A DNA stretch of 64,000 bases from the NCBI GenBank assembly GCA_028023455.1, contig JAQFVV010000205.1, positions 851,353-915,352 of the forward strand, written 5' to 3'. Source of the stretch: Epiperipatus broadwayi (lineage: Eukaryota > Onychophora > Udeonychophora > Euonychophora > Peripatidae). Position numbers and translations under genes: made by a program. A model generated the notes under the pieces. It ran no database searches. It saw only the letters and a list, made by a program, of their open reading frames with translations, and was not told the DNA's origin. Below, one piece after another: positions 1-10,398 of this stretch (the stretch's first letter is position 1; each line of letters begins with the position of its first letter).

Positions 1-599
1 TGAAATGCTTAAATACATTGACAGCATAATTCATTACTTTTATAGGCATTCCAACAAACTGAATAAATAGCAGATTCTCTGTGATATTTTCTTTGGTCAC
101 TTGCATAAAAATAGGCACTGATCTAACTAGTACAGTTACAATAAAGCCTTCAGTGGTCTCTCTGCATAAGCCACCAAATAACCACTGTTGTGGAAGTATT
201 CTCCCCATTGGTTTTTTCACTTAAAAAGATTTTTGTGGATTTAGACAATTTTGTTAGGGACTCTGATTTTGCATGAGGGACCAGATAAAATACTGTAAAT
301 ACAAACTTCTCAAAAATAATTATTCCAATCAATAACTGTTTTATTGGACAAATGTAATTGCTCTTTTCATTATTCAATAGTATTTAATTCTGTACATCAA
401 CTATAAATAAATCTGAGTGCTAGCAGAAATAAAATTTTATAAAATGGGTATTCCCTCCCTATGACTGTTCATATTACATCACCTATTATCCCCAATTTTA
501 ATCATGTTTCTATAAATATTAATGAAACAAACAAAGGCACTTAATATAAAGCTACTATGACAATTTTACACTCAATGTAAAAAAAATTACAATAATGTT
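1..599. other. AT-rich DNA, no gene recognised
   Basis: No coding pattern, repeat family or RNA gene is recognised here. Short open frames on the minus strand show no familiar motif and look random. Confidence 0.5.
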
Positions 600-1103
600 C
601 TGAACATGTTTATATATTATGATAACTTGATACTAAAAGGAAATATGCCTATGTGTTTGAAAAGGAAGGTTTTTAACAAATGTGTTTTACCAGTTCTTAC
701 TTATGGATCTGAGATTTTGACACTTAATAGAAGAGCAATACAGAGACTTCAGACCACTCAAAGAAGTATGGAGAGATGTATGTTGGGAGTAACAAGAAGA
801 GATCAAAAACACAATGTATGGGTAAGAGAACAAACAGGTGTTACTGACCTCATTGAAAAAATTAAAAGATTGAAGTGGAGTTGGGCTGGACATATTGCTA
901 AAAGAGATGATAATAGATGGACAATTGAAATTTTAAACTGGATTCCAAGAGATTGTAAAAGACCCAGAAAGAGACCACATGTGAGATGGATGGATGAAAT
1001 AAGAAAGTGTGCAGGGGTGATGTGAAGAAAAGAAGCTAAAGATTGGAGAAGATGGATTAAACTTGGAGAGATCTTCATCCTGCAGTGGATTGATAATGGT
1101 TGA
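600..1103 (+). pseudogene. RTE-type LINE, C-terminal end of reverse transcriptase
   Basis: The frame from 606 encodes the region downstream of the RT catalytic core of an endonuclease-reverse transcriptase polyprotein. Visible landmarks are VLPVLTYGSE, RSMERCMLGVTRRD, the TGVTDLIEKI block, KWSWAGHIAKR and the PRKRPHVRWMDEI tail. These blocks are characteristic of the RTE/BovB-like group of animal LINEs (established knowledge). An in-frame TGA at 1023-1025 interrupts it, but the same frame continues (RKEAKDWRR) to a TGA at 1101-1103 that opens the tail repeat. The endonuclease and catalytic RT parts are absent, so this is a 5'-truncated dead copy. Relatives lie at 23011-23196 (minus) and 43700-44488 (plus). 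Confidence 0.85.
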
Positions 1104-1117
1104 TGATGATGATGATA
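1101..1117 (+). repeat. (TGA)n tail of the RTE copy
   Basis: The coding frame ends directly in five TGA/ATG repeats followed by an A-rich stretch. Short tandem tails instead of plain poly(A) are typical of RTE-type LINEs. The decayed copy ending near 44488 has the same kind of ending. Confidence 0.7.
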
Positions 1118-2402
1118 AAAAAAGAAAGTAATAAAATGTGAATAGTATTTGTACTACATTTATTAATATTTTTTAAATTTAACAAGAATTTATAATCGAT
1201 TTATTAATATTTTTTAAAATGAGCAACTGGCACATAATTGGTAAAATAATATTGAGAAAAAAATATATCAAATCCTTGCACATCCCTGAAAATGTATATT
1301 TAAAAAAACATGGCTGCCATTCTTGACTGATGGAATATTATGTAAGTATCAAATACTATTATTTTGTGTTATGATGTCAGTTTCCAATCCAATTCAATTG
1401 CTTAATCATATAATGACTGAGTTCTGATTAAATAATATGCATCGAAGATCTCATTTAAATTTTCAATGTCTATATACACACACACATTTTTTTAAATGAT
1501 AAGAGCCCCAGTTTAGTTATCTTCAATCTGTTGTTTTTCATTCTGAGATCGTCTTAACTGAAATATATATATATTTTACCAGTATTTAATTGTTTAAATG
1601 CATTTAATATTATCAATTATTTTTACATATAATTTGAATTGGAAGTTGTTTCACATTTCTTTAGATGATGTGCTTTTAAACTTGACTATGAATATTTAAT
1701 ATGAGTTTCCAGTTGCAATCCTTTTCTACAATATGGCATATTGTTTTAAAGATTTTCTTTGTAGATATAGGTGTTAACTGTTTAAGCAAACACTCAGGCA
1801 GTAGGGCAAATTATTTCTGATTTGGGTTAACATATTCTTTGACAGGGCAGGTAACAGAGCACATGACAAATTCTATACTAGGTTTAGATAAATCATCTTT
1901 CTCGCTCTCAGGTATTATGTGGATAAAAGGTGATCAGCCAATACATGTATATTGATTTTTAGCCAAACATCTTGAGAAAACTGTAAGTGTAAATTTGGTT
2001 TCTCATCATTGTAAGTAATGCCAAATACTCCCCACACTGATTACCAACTTTCTTGTTTATCTAATGGTCAGGATTTATTTTGAAGAATGGATGGCCAGCA
2101 TATCTGAAGTCCTTAATTCAACTTTTGCATCTAGATGATTCAAATTGAATGGTCTGGTCATTTAACCACATCTTGAGCTATATTCCAATCTAATCTGAAC
2201 TAAACTAATTTACTGTTAGACTTTTTATAGCTACATAGAACTCCACCTCTTATTGTTTATCATAAAATATATTATTCAATTTAAAAATTAATCTGCCTAT
2301 TTATGCAGGGTATTTTTTGAAAATATCTTAACCTTTTTATCCTGTTTGTCAAATCTTAATCATTTATTGCTTTTTTAACAACATCTTACTTTTGCAAATA
2401 AT
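1118..2402. other. AT-rich DNA, no gene recognised
   Basis: About 1.3 kb of AT-rich sequence with a short CA run near 1473. No exon, repeat family member or RNA gene could be supported on either strand. Confidence 0.5.
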
Positions 2403-2622
2403 ATTTTGAAGAATAGCTCAGTTGGGTTGAGCATTGTCTTAAAATTCAATATCAAGAATCTAAAAATGTAAGTTCAATTCCTAAGCTAGTATTGTCACTG
2501 ATCAGATCAGGAATGCCTGAAGAAGAGTAAAGAATGTTACTCGAAATGTTGTGTAATTACTAACCTGTGTTACTAACAGTTGTCTGTATTTGGAAAAGTT
2601 TAAATAAAGTTTAATATTTTAC
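2403..2622 (+). mobile_element. SINE-1, tRNA-derived, copy a
   Basis: A tRNA-like head (TAGCTCAGTTGG A-box at 2414, decayed B-box near 2472) is followed by an unrelated body and an AATAAAGTTTA end. The body carries CTGAAGAAGA and CGAAATGTTGTG blocks. The same order of blocks occurs at 2824-3040 and on the minus strand at 57345-57460. No target duplication was resolved. Confidence 0.65.
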
Positions 2623-2823
2623 AATAGTTTTAAAACTTTAGAAAAATTAAAAAAATATATATGTAAGTATTTTTATATAAACAATTTCATTTTATGGCTA
2701 AATAATAAATTTCATCAACTTTTACAATTTTTCCTATAAGTCAGATATCTTTAGAGGTAATAATTATATGTTGAACTATTTCCATCATCCAATATTAAAT
2801 GTTAAATTTCTTTAGAAAATTCC

Positions 2824-3040
2824 ATCTTTAGTTTAGTTGCTTAGAGATTCACCTTAAAATTCAGTTTTATAAGTCTAAAGGTCCGGGTTCGATTCCCATG
2901 CTAGCAGCACTGTAATTGGTCAAATCATCCGCTCATAAAGAAAAGAAAATAATACCTACTTGAAATGTTGCATCATAATCATGTGCTATTAGTAAAACTT
3001 GAATGCATTCGGAAAGTTTAACTAGAGTTCAGATTTTTCC
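2824..3040 (+). mobile_element. SINE-1, tRNA-derived, copy b
   Basis: Second copy in the same orientation, about 200 bp after copy a. The B-box is well preserved (GGTTCGATTCC at 2885) and is followed by CATGCTAGCA. The body shares TTGAAATGTTGCAT and a tail near 3010-3030 with copy a. The A-box is more degraded. Confidence 0.65.
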
Positions 3041-3229
3041 AAAGGTATTTGATAATTAACAATAGATGAGGGAAATAGTCAAACATATAAATACAGCTAC
3101 AATTCCACCATCACACACTTTCAGACAAACACCTCTGAAGATATATGTTCAGCAATTCTTTCCTCTGATTGATCAGCAGGTTTTGTTCTCATCATGATAA
3201 CACCACCTTGTGTAAACCTTATTAAACAA

Positions 3230-3320
3230 TAAGTTAGAAACTAGTCTGGAGATATTGAATAGGACAGCACTGACTGTGGATTTATTAAGTACTACCACTT
3301 GGCATCTATTGATTAGATAG
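3230..3320 (+). repeat. Fragment of repeat family B
   Basis: Contains AGAAACTAGTCTGGAGATATT and then a GGCATC-ATTGATTA block. Both are in the same order as in the full family B element at 31260-32169. Only this short diverged piece remains. Confidence 0.45.
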
Positions 3321-3539
3321 CATAATCATGGTTAGAAAAAGTTTGGTGATGAAGACCATAGCTTAAGCATTATATGAGACATGGTCATGTGTTATCTTCT
3401 GATTGACTAAATATTTCTTTACAAACTAAGGCTGTGTGTTAATAAAAATCTAGCCCGTATTTCTGTCAACAGTAAGGAAGGTGGTGTTCTTAGTGAAACA
3501 TATTAATTACAGTCATGCTACAAAATTCATATAGTTTGT

Positions 3540-3866
3540 AATAAATATAGTTTTACTTCTCAATATTATGTAACGAAAAACACTTATTTATAATTGTTTA
3601 ATAGAGAAGAAGATATAAATTAATATAAAAGTTTATCGGTTTAACGTTTTCGAGGATCCATGCCTCATATTCATAGCGACTTGCTTCGAAATCTCGAAGA
3701 AATAGGCTACGTAATACTAGCTTATTTGAATATATTTTACCATACATTTTATGAAGGCTATGAATATGAGACATATGAGACATGGATCCTCGAAAACGTT
3801 AAGCCGATAAACTTTTATATTAATTTATATCTTCTCTATTAAATAATTATAAATAAGTGTTTTTCG
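3540..3866. mobile_element. Foldback (long hairpin) element with 13-bp flanking repeats
   Basis: Sequence from 3573 is repeated in inverted orientation up to 3867. The arms are roughly 100 bp and share TTTTCGAGGATCCATG, TATCGG-TTAACG and CACTTATTTATAATT. The loop is about 75 bp. The 13-mer TCATATAGTTTGT occurs at 3527-3539 and 3867-3879 and can be read as a target-site duplication. Because of the symmetry, open frames on the two strands encode nearly the same meaningless peptide (ENVKPINFYINLYLL), so these frames are not genes. No transposase is present. Confidence 0.7.
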
Positions 3867-3879
3867 TCATATAGTTTGT

Positions 3880-4273
3880 GTAATTGACAGATATAAAAAA
3901 AATTTGAATTGATTGCAATCTTGAACAATTAATTTTTAACATTACTTTTATAATCTTTTATTTGACAAGGTCAAGGGACTCTGAATATTAATAAGCAAAC
4001 AACAGAAATTATTTATTTCTGTTATTTTTTTTTGCAAACATATGTACTTTAGGGAGACATATTTTTATTATTATGATTCTTGTTAAAGAAATATAACATT
4101 TAATTTATTACAGTGATAACATATGACATCTTTTTTTATATAATTGTAATCTATATTATTTATATATATATACTTTCTTTTTATAACCTTATATGTATTA
4201 TTTAATTAATTTATGCGTAATCTATAATTGGTGCCTGTGGAATTGTTTTAAATAAATAAATTAGAATTCTTTT
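3880..4273. other. AT-rich DNA, nothing recognised
   Basis: About 400 bp of AT-rich sequence between the foldback element and the trinucleotide tract. No repeat family member or coding signal was seen. Confidence 0.45.
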
Positions 4274-4350
4274 TCATCATCATCATTACCATCATCATCG
4301 TCAACATCATTATTATAATACATCAACATCATCATCATTATGATGATAAT
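4274..4350 (+). repeat. ATC/ATT trinucleotide tract at 3' end of LINE copy 1
   Basis: An impure run of CAT, CAA and ATT triplets ends exactly where the conserved LINE 3' end begins (GTTTCAAATC on the plus strand). It occupies the same position as the TTA arrays beside copies 2 and 3. Confidence 0.75.
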
Positions 4351-4841
4351 GTTTCAAATCAAACTTTATTGTTCATAAGAGTTACATTGTTAAAAGTACA
4401 TCGTTGAAAACTACATAGCTTTAGAACAAATAGATAGATATTGGTACAGTTCAAATAAATTGTTAGTCAGGTGACTAATAAATGTAGCCTTGTAAACTGT
4501 GTATTTGCCTATAGTTCATCAGTTTAAATACTTTTTATTGAATTAAGTATATTTTTGGATTATTCAATACACAGATGTGGTGTTTAAAAGGCGGTCAAAA
4601 TGAGATATGTGACAAAAAAATTGTTCTTGTTACAGCAAAAGTCATTTGATTATTTGAGGTTATGGAATGGCTCAGGTTTTTAAGTGACCATGTCTGGGTG
4701 TGCTATTTTGATATCTCTGGCCTTCAGTTGTTTGGGCTTATTAGAGAATGTGGTTGGGTTACTTCTGGTGTTGATTTCAAGTCAGAAAGTACATCTGATA
4801 CCCTACGTAGTATATGCATGGCCTGCATATCTATTAGGTTA

Positions 4842-5865
4842 TCAACTGTTGTTATTTTGCCTATATGTGTTAATCATAATTTCTCGGGTATTTGTCAGAG
4901 CTGTACAAGCATGGAATAGGGGCTGTTGCATTTCTTCTTCCCTGTGGCACAAGAAATAAGAAATATCAATTTTGGTGTAAAACCTATGGTATTTAAGAAA
5001 ATAGGAGCTAGATAAAGCATGGAGATTTAGCCTTAAGAGAAAGTCAAAAAATTTGGGTTCCAAAGACTATTTTTTGAATTACTGCTTCAACTGACTGTTG
5101 TTTATCTTTAGCATTGGTGACTTAGGGTCAGTAGTTAGGTTTGGGTACAGCATATTATAAATGCTCCAATAGGTGTATCTACCAACACCCAAAAAAAAAA
5201 TCACCTGATCATAAATGCATTGAAGTTGGTTTATGAGCAAAGACAAATATTCATGTAAAGATGGTATTCAATCTGTGGATGTTATTAGAAAGATGCATTC
5301 AAGAGCTGGAAAACTTCTTATCAGTGCAGTCAGCAAATTAATTCTTTTTGTTTATGAAAAATTTTGAATGGAGTGAAAAATTAATCAATTTCTGGTTGGT
5401 GGAAGACTCAGTTTAGAGAGATGAAGATTACTTTTTCTTCACCATACTAGTTGCTAAAGAGTGAGTAAATAGATGAAGTGAAATATTTAGTGAAGTTTAT
5501 GATTGGTAATAAGTTATTTTTGTAGCTACAAGCTGATTGAAAAGGGCATACTTTGTCATGTAACGAGAAGTAGGTTTTGGAGATAAAATTGGTTATGCAT
5601 TCAGCATCATCTTTCAGGTTTTTCTGGATCTTTTGTCTCATTCTAGAGGGCCCAGGGTAGAAAGAAAATCCTAGGAAATTAGTTGTTTTACCATGATAAA
5701 TTTGCATATCTATCTTGCTAGTGCAAAAAAACCAAGCTGTTGTTTTTTTAATGTTGATCTTGAGTTTATATTTGAAGGTGTATTCATCAAGTATTTTTTC
5801 CAAGAGTAGGTAGTTGTTTTTTGGAGGTAAGAAAAACAGTAAGGTCATCCATGTATTCAATACAT

Positions 5866-5905
<40 letters not shown>

Positions 5906-5918
5906 ATACCACAAATTG

Positions 5919-5952
<34 letters not shown>

Positions 5953-7780
5953 CAATTTGTGGAATTTAAATTCCTTGTAATTATTTGTTGTATTTTGTGT
6001 ATGAGAGGTTAATATAGAACATGTATAATAAGAACTGAGTGGAGATCATTGAAGTATGGATTGCTGAGGAGAGAATGAAGGTGATGTTCTAACATTAATT
6101 GGATTATGTTTTTCATGACTATGGAGTAGGTTGGTTAGTAGGTATAAGATAGAATGAGGTGTTTTGGTGTTTGCATGTGTCTGAATTAAACTTTCAATAT
6201 GAACTGAATCAAAAGCAGCCTCAATGTCAATTTGAACAGCCATTGGAGCAGATTTTTTTTGCTGTCAACTGAATTTATGATGGTTTGAAAATGAGGGCAG
6301 CTTGGCCTGTTGAGGATGTTGCATCGATAATAATGGAGAAGGAAATATGGTTCGATTTTATCTTTTAGAACCTTTTACAAGATTTTAACACCCTAACAGA
6401 CTCCATGGAGATTGGTCACAGATTTAATAGATTGGATGTTGAAGCTTGCTTTTTGTTGAATGGAACTAAGGAGATTGGATATAGATCTTTTATGTTAAAC
6501 AAGCTTTGTGATAGATAATTTGCTAAATCACATAGATATGTGGTAGTAAACTGACTGAGATGTGAAAATACAAATTTATGGATTCCGTATGGCCCTGGAT
6601 GACAAGTGTTTGGTATTGTGGTTAGCTTCAGCAAGAAATCAGTAGGATTGAATGGTTTATCTAACTCTGATTAGTCAAAGAGATCTTCAGGTGGTGTGAA
6701 GGCACAATGTGACTGCAGCTTTTGTTTGAAATATTTGTATATTTTGTTCTATCATATTATGTCCAGCTTTGGTGACACCCTTGGTTTCTAGTGCTTGTGG
6801 AACTCTGACAGTGGAAGCATATCCCAGAACCCATCTAATTTTCCCCTCATGTCCAGGTATGTTGTTTTCTTAGACAGGTTTTTTCTTTTTTGTGGCAAGT
6901 TACTCTTTTAGTGTTGCAGGTATCATTATATGTTTGTGGATCTTGGTTATTCTTTTATGTAACTCTGCAGGCAAAGTTAGGAGTCTTGAGTGTAGTGGTG
7001 TGGTTCTAGTAATATGATTTATATTAAATGACCAAATGTTGATAAAGGAAATGTACTGTTGACAGGATCAAGTTGCATAGTGCTAAATTTAAAAAGTAGG
7101 TGTTTCACAGTACAAAAATTTAGAAATGTGTGCAGGAGTTGAATTGTTGATACATTGTACTTAGAATGAGTTTGAGCATTTAACTAGAGTGATCAAAAAA
7201 GGGTGAGAGATTAAGTGTTAACTTAATTAAGTTATAAAGCATGGGTGAATAAAAGTACAGGTCAATACATGAGGTGTGACGATGGTTGTAGAATGAAATG
7301 GAGTTGGATGGTAAGAAACCTTCAGTGGTCATTAGGGATATTGCAAGTTTATGTAACCACTTTGAAACAAAAGTGTGATAACTATGTTAAAGTTACCCAT
7401 TAAAACAACTGGATAAGAGGTTGATGATAATAGTGAGTTAATGGTAAGCAGTAATCTTGAGATGACAGCTGGTGCAGGAGGAATGTAAACAAAAAATTAT
7501 GTTGAGTGCAACAAAACAGTGGTAGAAAGTGACTGTAAGTAGATTTGAGTCAATATATATAATTTTAAAGGATGAAAATTGGCAAGTTCTTGTAGTGACT
7601 AGGCCACTGATTTCTGGAGGTGATGATGAATCTCATAGATAGGTGCAAAAACATTGTGTTCTTAAATAGGTTGCAGGGTCAATATGATAACCACTATATA
7701 TTTTTGTTTCCAGCAGTTCCAGGATGTGTGACTGTGTAAATTGAATTGAGTTTGGACTTTGAATATTGAAAGCTATCTTT
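4842..7780 (-). pseudogene. ORF2 relic (endonuclease, RT, CCHC) of LINE copy 1
   Basis: Recognisable blocks on the minus strand include an endonuclease remnant near 7560-7680 and the RT palm block VQIDIEAAFDSV (about 6205-6240). The catalytic YMDD motif is still readable near 5850 just before the (TA)n insertion, followed by FLGFSFYPG (near 5660). The C-terminal segment EPKFFDFLLRLNLHALSSSYF (4980-5063) leads into the damaged CCHC motif. Each block aligns by eye with copy 2 in the same order. Numerous frameshifts mean no protein can be made. Confidence 0.75.
5863..5962. repeat. Two adjacent (TA)n palindromes inside LINE copy 1
   Basis: A (TA)n tract bounded by GGTATA and TATACC is followed by a second tract framed by the perfect inverted repeat CCACAAATTGAACTA (5909) and its complement ending at 5962. 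The tracts interrupt the reverse transcriptase relic right beside its YMDD motif. Such tracts can extrude as cruciforms. Confidence 0.8.
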
Positions 7781-8336
7781 ATTTTCATGTTGAAAGGAAA
7801 TAAAAAGAAGAAATAGTTAAGAGTATATGTTTTGAGAATCAGCTGTTTTATACTGGCTGGACTGATATTTCTATTTGTTGCCTTGTTTATAAAGTTTAGA
7901 AAAAGGATTGTATGAACATAAATGGCCAGTTACAATTCAAAATTAAAGTTTTCAGGGCTGGCATCTAGGGCATTCAAAATATTTAAGAGTTCTTTTGTTT
8001 GCATTATTTTTTTAAGCAGGGAAGGTTTGATGTGTGTGGTATACTAGTGTATATATGTTTATCTTCAGGTTTTGTTTTTGATTCATTGTTTGAGTTTGGG
8101 GTTTTGGTAAGTGAAGGATGAAGATTTTTGGGCTCAGTTAGAGCTTCCTGTGTTTGTTAGTGTTTGTTAAATGGAGGCTACAGGATTCTATGTTATAAAT
8201 ACTGTTATTAGTGGAGCATGTTAGGTTAATTTTGGTATCAAGTGTTTTTTATTACCATGATATTTTCATAGTCACCCAGGTTTTTTTTTGGAAGTGTAAT
8301 TTGTTTCTCAGCTTTCAACTATGTCTAATAGTCATG

Positions 8337-9464
8337 TCAGTGTATCCATGACATCAATCTGGTCTTATTTACTACAGTTGAAAATTGGTTAGTATTATGA
8401 TTGTGAATTATTGACTGCAGTACCTTATCTAGATGAGTTGAAACTGTTTTCATGGTTTGGATGATGAGGTGAGTTTGATTATCATTACCCTGAGCAGTTT
8501 TGTTGATGTTAATGGGTATGCTGAAGGTTTGATTTGTTTGCCTGATGGAGAGGTCGATTGATAAAGCATCTTCATTTGAGGGAGAGTTTGTGTGTGTATT
8601 AGGTGTTTTGCTATTGTCTTGGTTTTGATTGTGAATGCATATAGATGTATGGTTACACACCTGATTGCACTGCAAGCATTGAGTGGTTATGCAGTTGATT
8701 GCTAGATGATCGTGCTGGTGACAAAGTAAATACTGTGGCTTTAATCCCCTTATGATTGCCTCTTGGTCAGTAATCTATGTAGGTATAGTGGTTGGATCAA
8801 TGCTTTTGTTTAGCTTGACTATAAAATCATAGCTATTACTGTATACTGGAATGGGGTATTCTTTAGATAAACTGGTTGCAGTGAGGCCAACTTCCCAAGA
8901 AGGCTCCATTAATTTTTGAAAATTCTGTGTGGAGAAACCTAGGAATGTGTTTTTCAATATGCCAGTTATGTATCTCTGTTTGTTTTCATTTACAACAATT
9001 AGAGCAAAAATGATGCACTGTTTTGATCTTATTCTACTTTTTTGGTTTTGATCATAGAATTCTATAATTGGAGTATCTTTGATTGGGATGATCAGCTGAG
9101 CATAGAACACTGTCCTATAGATGGAGCAAAGTGAGTGCTTCATATAATAAATCTCTTGGGAATTTATACAAAGGAAAATGAATATCTGTAGGTGAGAAAA
9201 CTCTTGAACAATCTGTGAAAAAATGGAAGAATGTGTTAAATAATCCGTTAGAGATAATGTTGAGGAACTTTCCAGAAATGCTATCTGGCAATCATTTAGT
9301 CCATATTGCAGAAGAGGTGCTTGTGTGTTTTCATCATTTTGTTTTTGTAAATCTAAATTTTCAATATCATTGGTTGTACATTTTTTGAGTCTTTGTGAAA
9401 AAGGATTAAAATTCATGCTTGTAATTAATGTTGAAATATCAAGTTTTTTTTGCAATATCAACAA
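8337..9464 (-). pseudogene. ORF1 relic of LINE copy 1
   Basis: The stretch 8775-9464 encodes 229 residues that align with ORF1 of copy 2. Matching blocks include TGILKNTFLGFSTQNFQKLM against NGIIKNTYFGYTIQDFQKLI, and YPIPVYSN against TPIPVFSN. Downstream, about 8690-8745 holds a degenerate zinc knuckle (HLAINC matching HLAIDC). 8337-8675 covers the low-complexity linker with the shared LSIDLS/LDLS block. The gene is split by stops and frameshifts. Its value is that it shows copy 2 ORF1 once read through its TGA. Confidence 0.7.
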
Positions 9465-9762
9465 TTTTTTTTTTTATTAATTAATGTAACATTATTTCTT
9501 AGGTTTGTTTTTTCACTTGTGTTATGTAATACTGAGGCATGTCAGCCATTTACATTATCTTTAACTGACACAGTGAACTAAGTGTATTTTTCCCCATTCA
9601 CAGACAGCCACATAATTCCCACATAAATATTTGCAAACTTTTGCAATATAACTAATTTGTTTCTGTTTTTTAAAAAAATAATTAAAAATTACCTTTTATG
9701 ATGGAGTTGCAAGCAATAATATTAAAAATAGCAGGAAACTTTTAACATACTTGAATTGTATT

Positions 9763-9799
9763 TTTGTTGTTGTTGTTGTTGTTATTATTATTATTATTA
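9763..9799 (+). repeat. TTG/TTA microsatellite at 5' side of LINE copy 1
   Basis: Six TTG triplets run into five to six TTA triplets. The tract lies upstream (in element orientation) of LINE copy 1 and is immediately followed by a MITE inserted at a TA. Confidence 0.85.
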
Positions 9800-9994
9800 C
9801 ATTCATATCGGCCTTTCAAGCCAAATTGTGCAAACGCTTTTGCGAGTGTTAAATAATAAATGAATACCCTCTAACCAAACAAGATATAGAATTTATGCAG
9901 GAATAAAAGGAATCCTCTTATTCCTACGAGTCAAATATTATTTAACCCTCACAAAAGCATTTGCACAATTTGGCTTGAAAGGCCGATATGAATG
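9800..9994. mobile_element. MITE with ~58-bp terminal inverted repeats and TA target duplication
   Basis: The first 58 bases (starting CATTCATATCGGCC) recur in inverted orientation at the other end with only a few mismatches, leaving an interior of about 75 bp. TA dinucleotides flank both ends (9798-9799 and 9995-9996), as expected for Tc1/mariner-type target duplications. At 195 bp with no coding capacity it is a non-autonomous element. The near-identity of the arms suggests it is fairly young. Confidence 0.8.
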
Positions 9995-10035
9995 TAATTA
10001 CAATTGTATACAGACGCTATAAAAATAAATGCTGA

Positions 10036-10135
<100 letters not shown>

Positions 10136-10398
10136 GTTTCAATAAAGGCTTTATTGATCTCAATGGTTTACATAAGTTTACATCTATAAAAATTTGAAAT
10201 TTAACATACAATGAATAATATTAGGGTAAACACATATAAATGAATTTAGTGGTTACACTTTGTGGTTAATGGACTATAACAATATAAAAATTAAAAAAAA
10301 GCAAAAATAATCAGAGTTCTAACGTTTGAGGAGCTTATTTAGTTTTGTCCGCATGTCACTTTGAATGTTAGTTGTATGATAGTTTTTCTTTGCAGCAT

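Larger units (their letters stand above)
4351..9760 (-). mobile_element. Tx1-like LINE, copy 1 (full-length but decayed)
   Basis: The minus strand carries, in order, an ORF1 relic, endonuclease relics, RT and the C-terminal CCHC region, ending in CAATAAAG then TTTGAAAC. All are recognisable by comparison with copy 2. Overall length (about 5.1-5.4 kb) matches copy 2, so it was probably inserted full length. Many frameshifts, stops and a (TA)n palindrome at 5863-5962 interrupt it. The 5' boundary is uncertain: coding homology stops near 9464, weak untranslated similarity runs to about 9600, and a TTG/TTA tract starts at 9763. Confidence 0.75.

Noticed and set aside
3598-3842. Two overlapping open frames on opposite strands with the same C-terminal peptide
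   Set aside because: Explained fully by the inverted arms of the foldback element; no coding signal.
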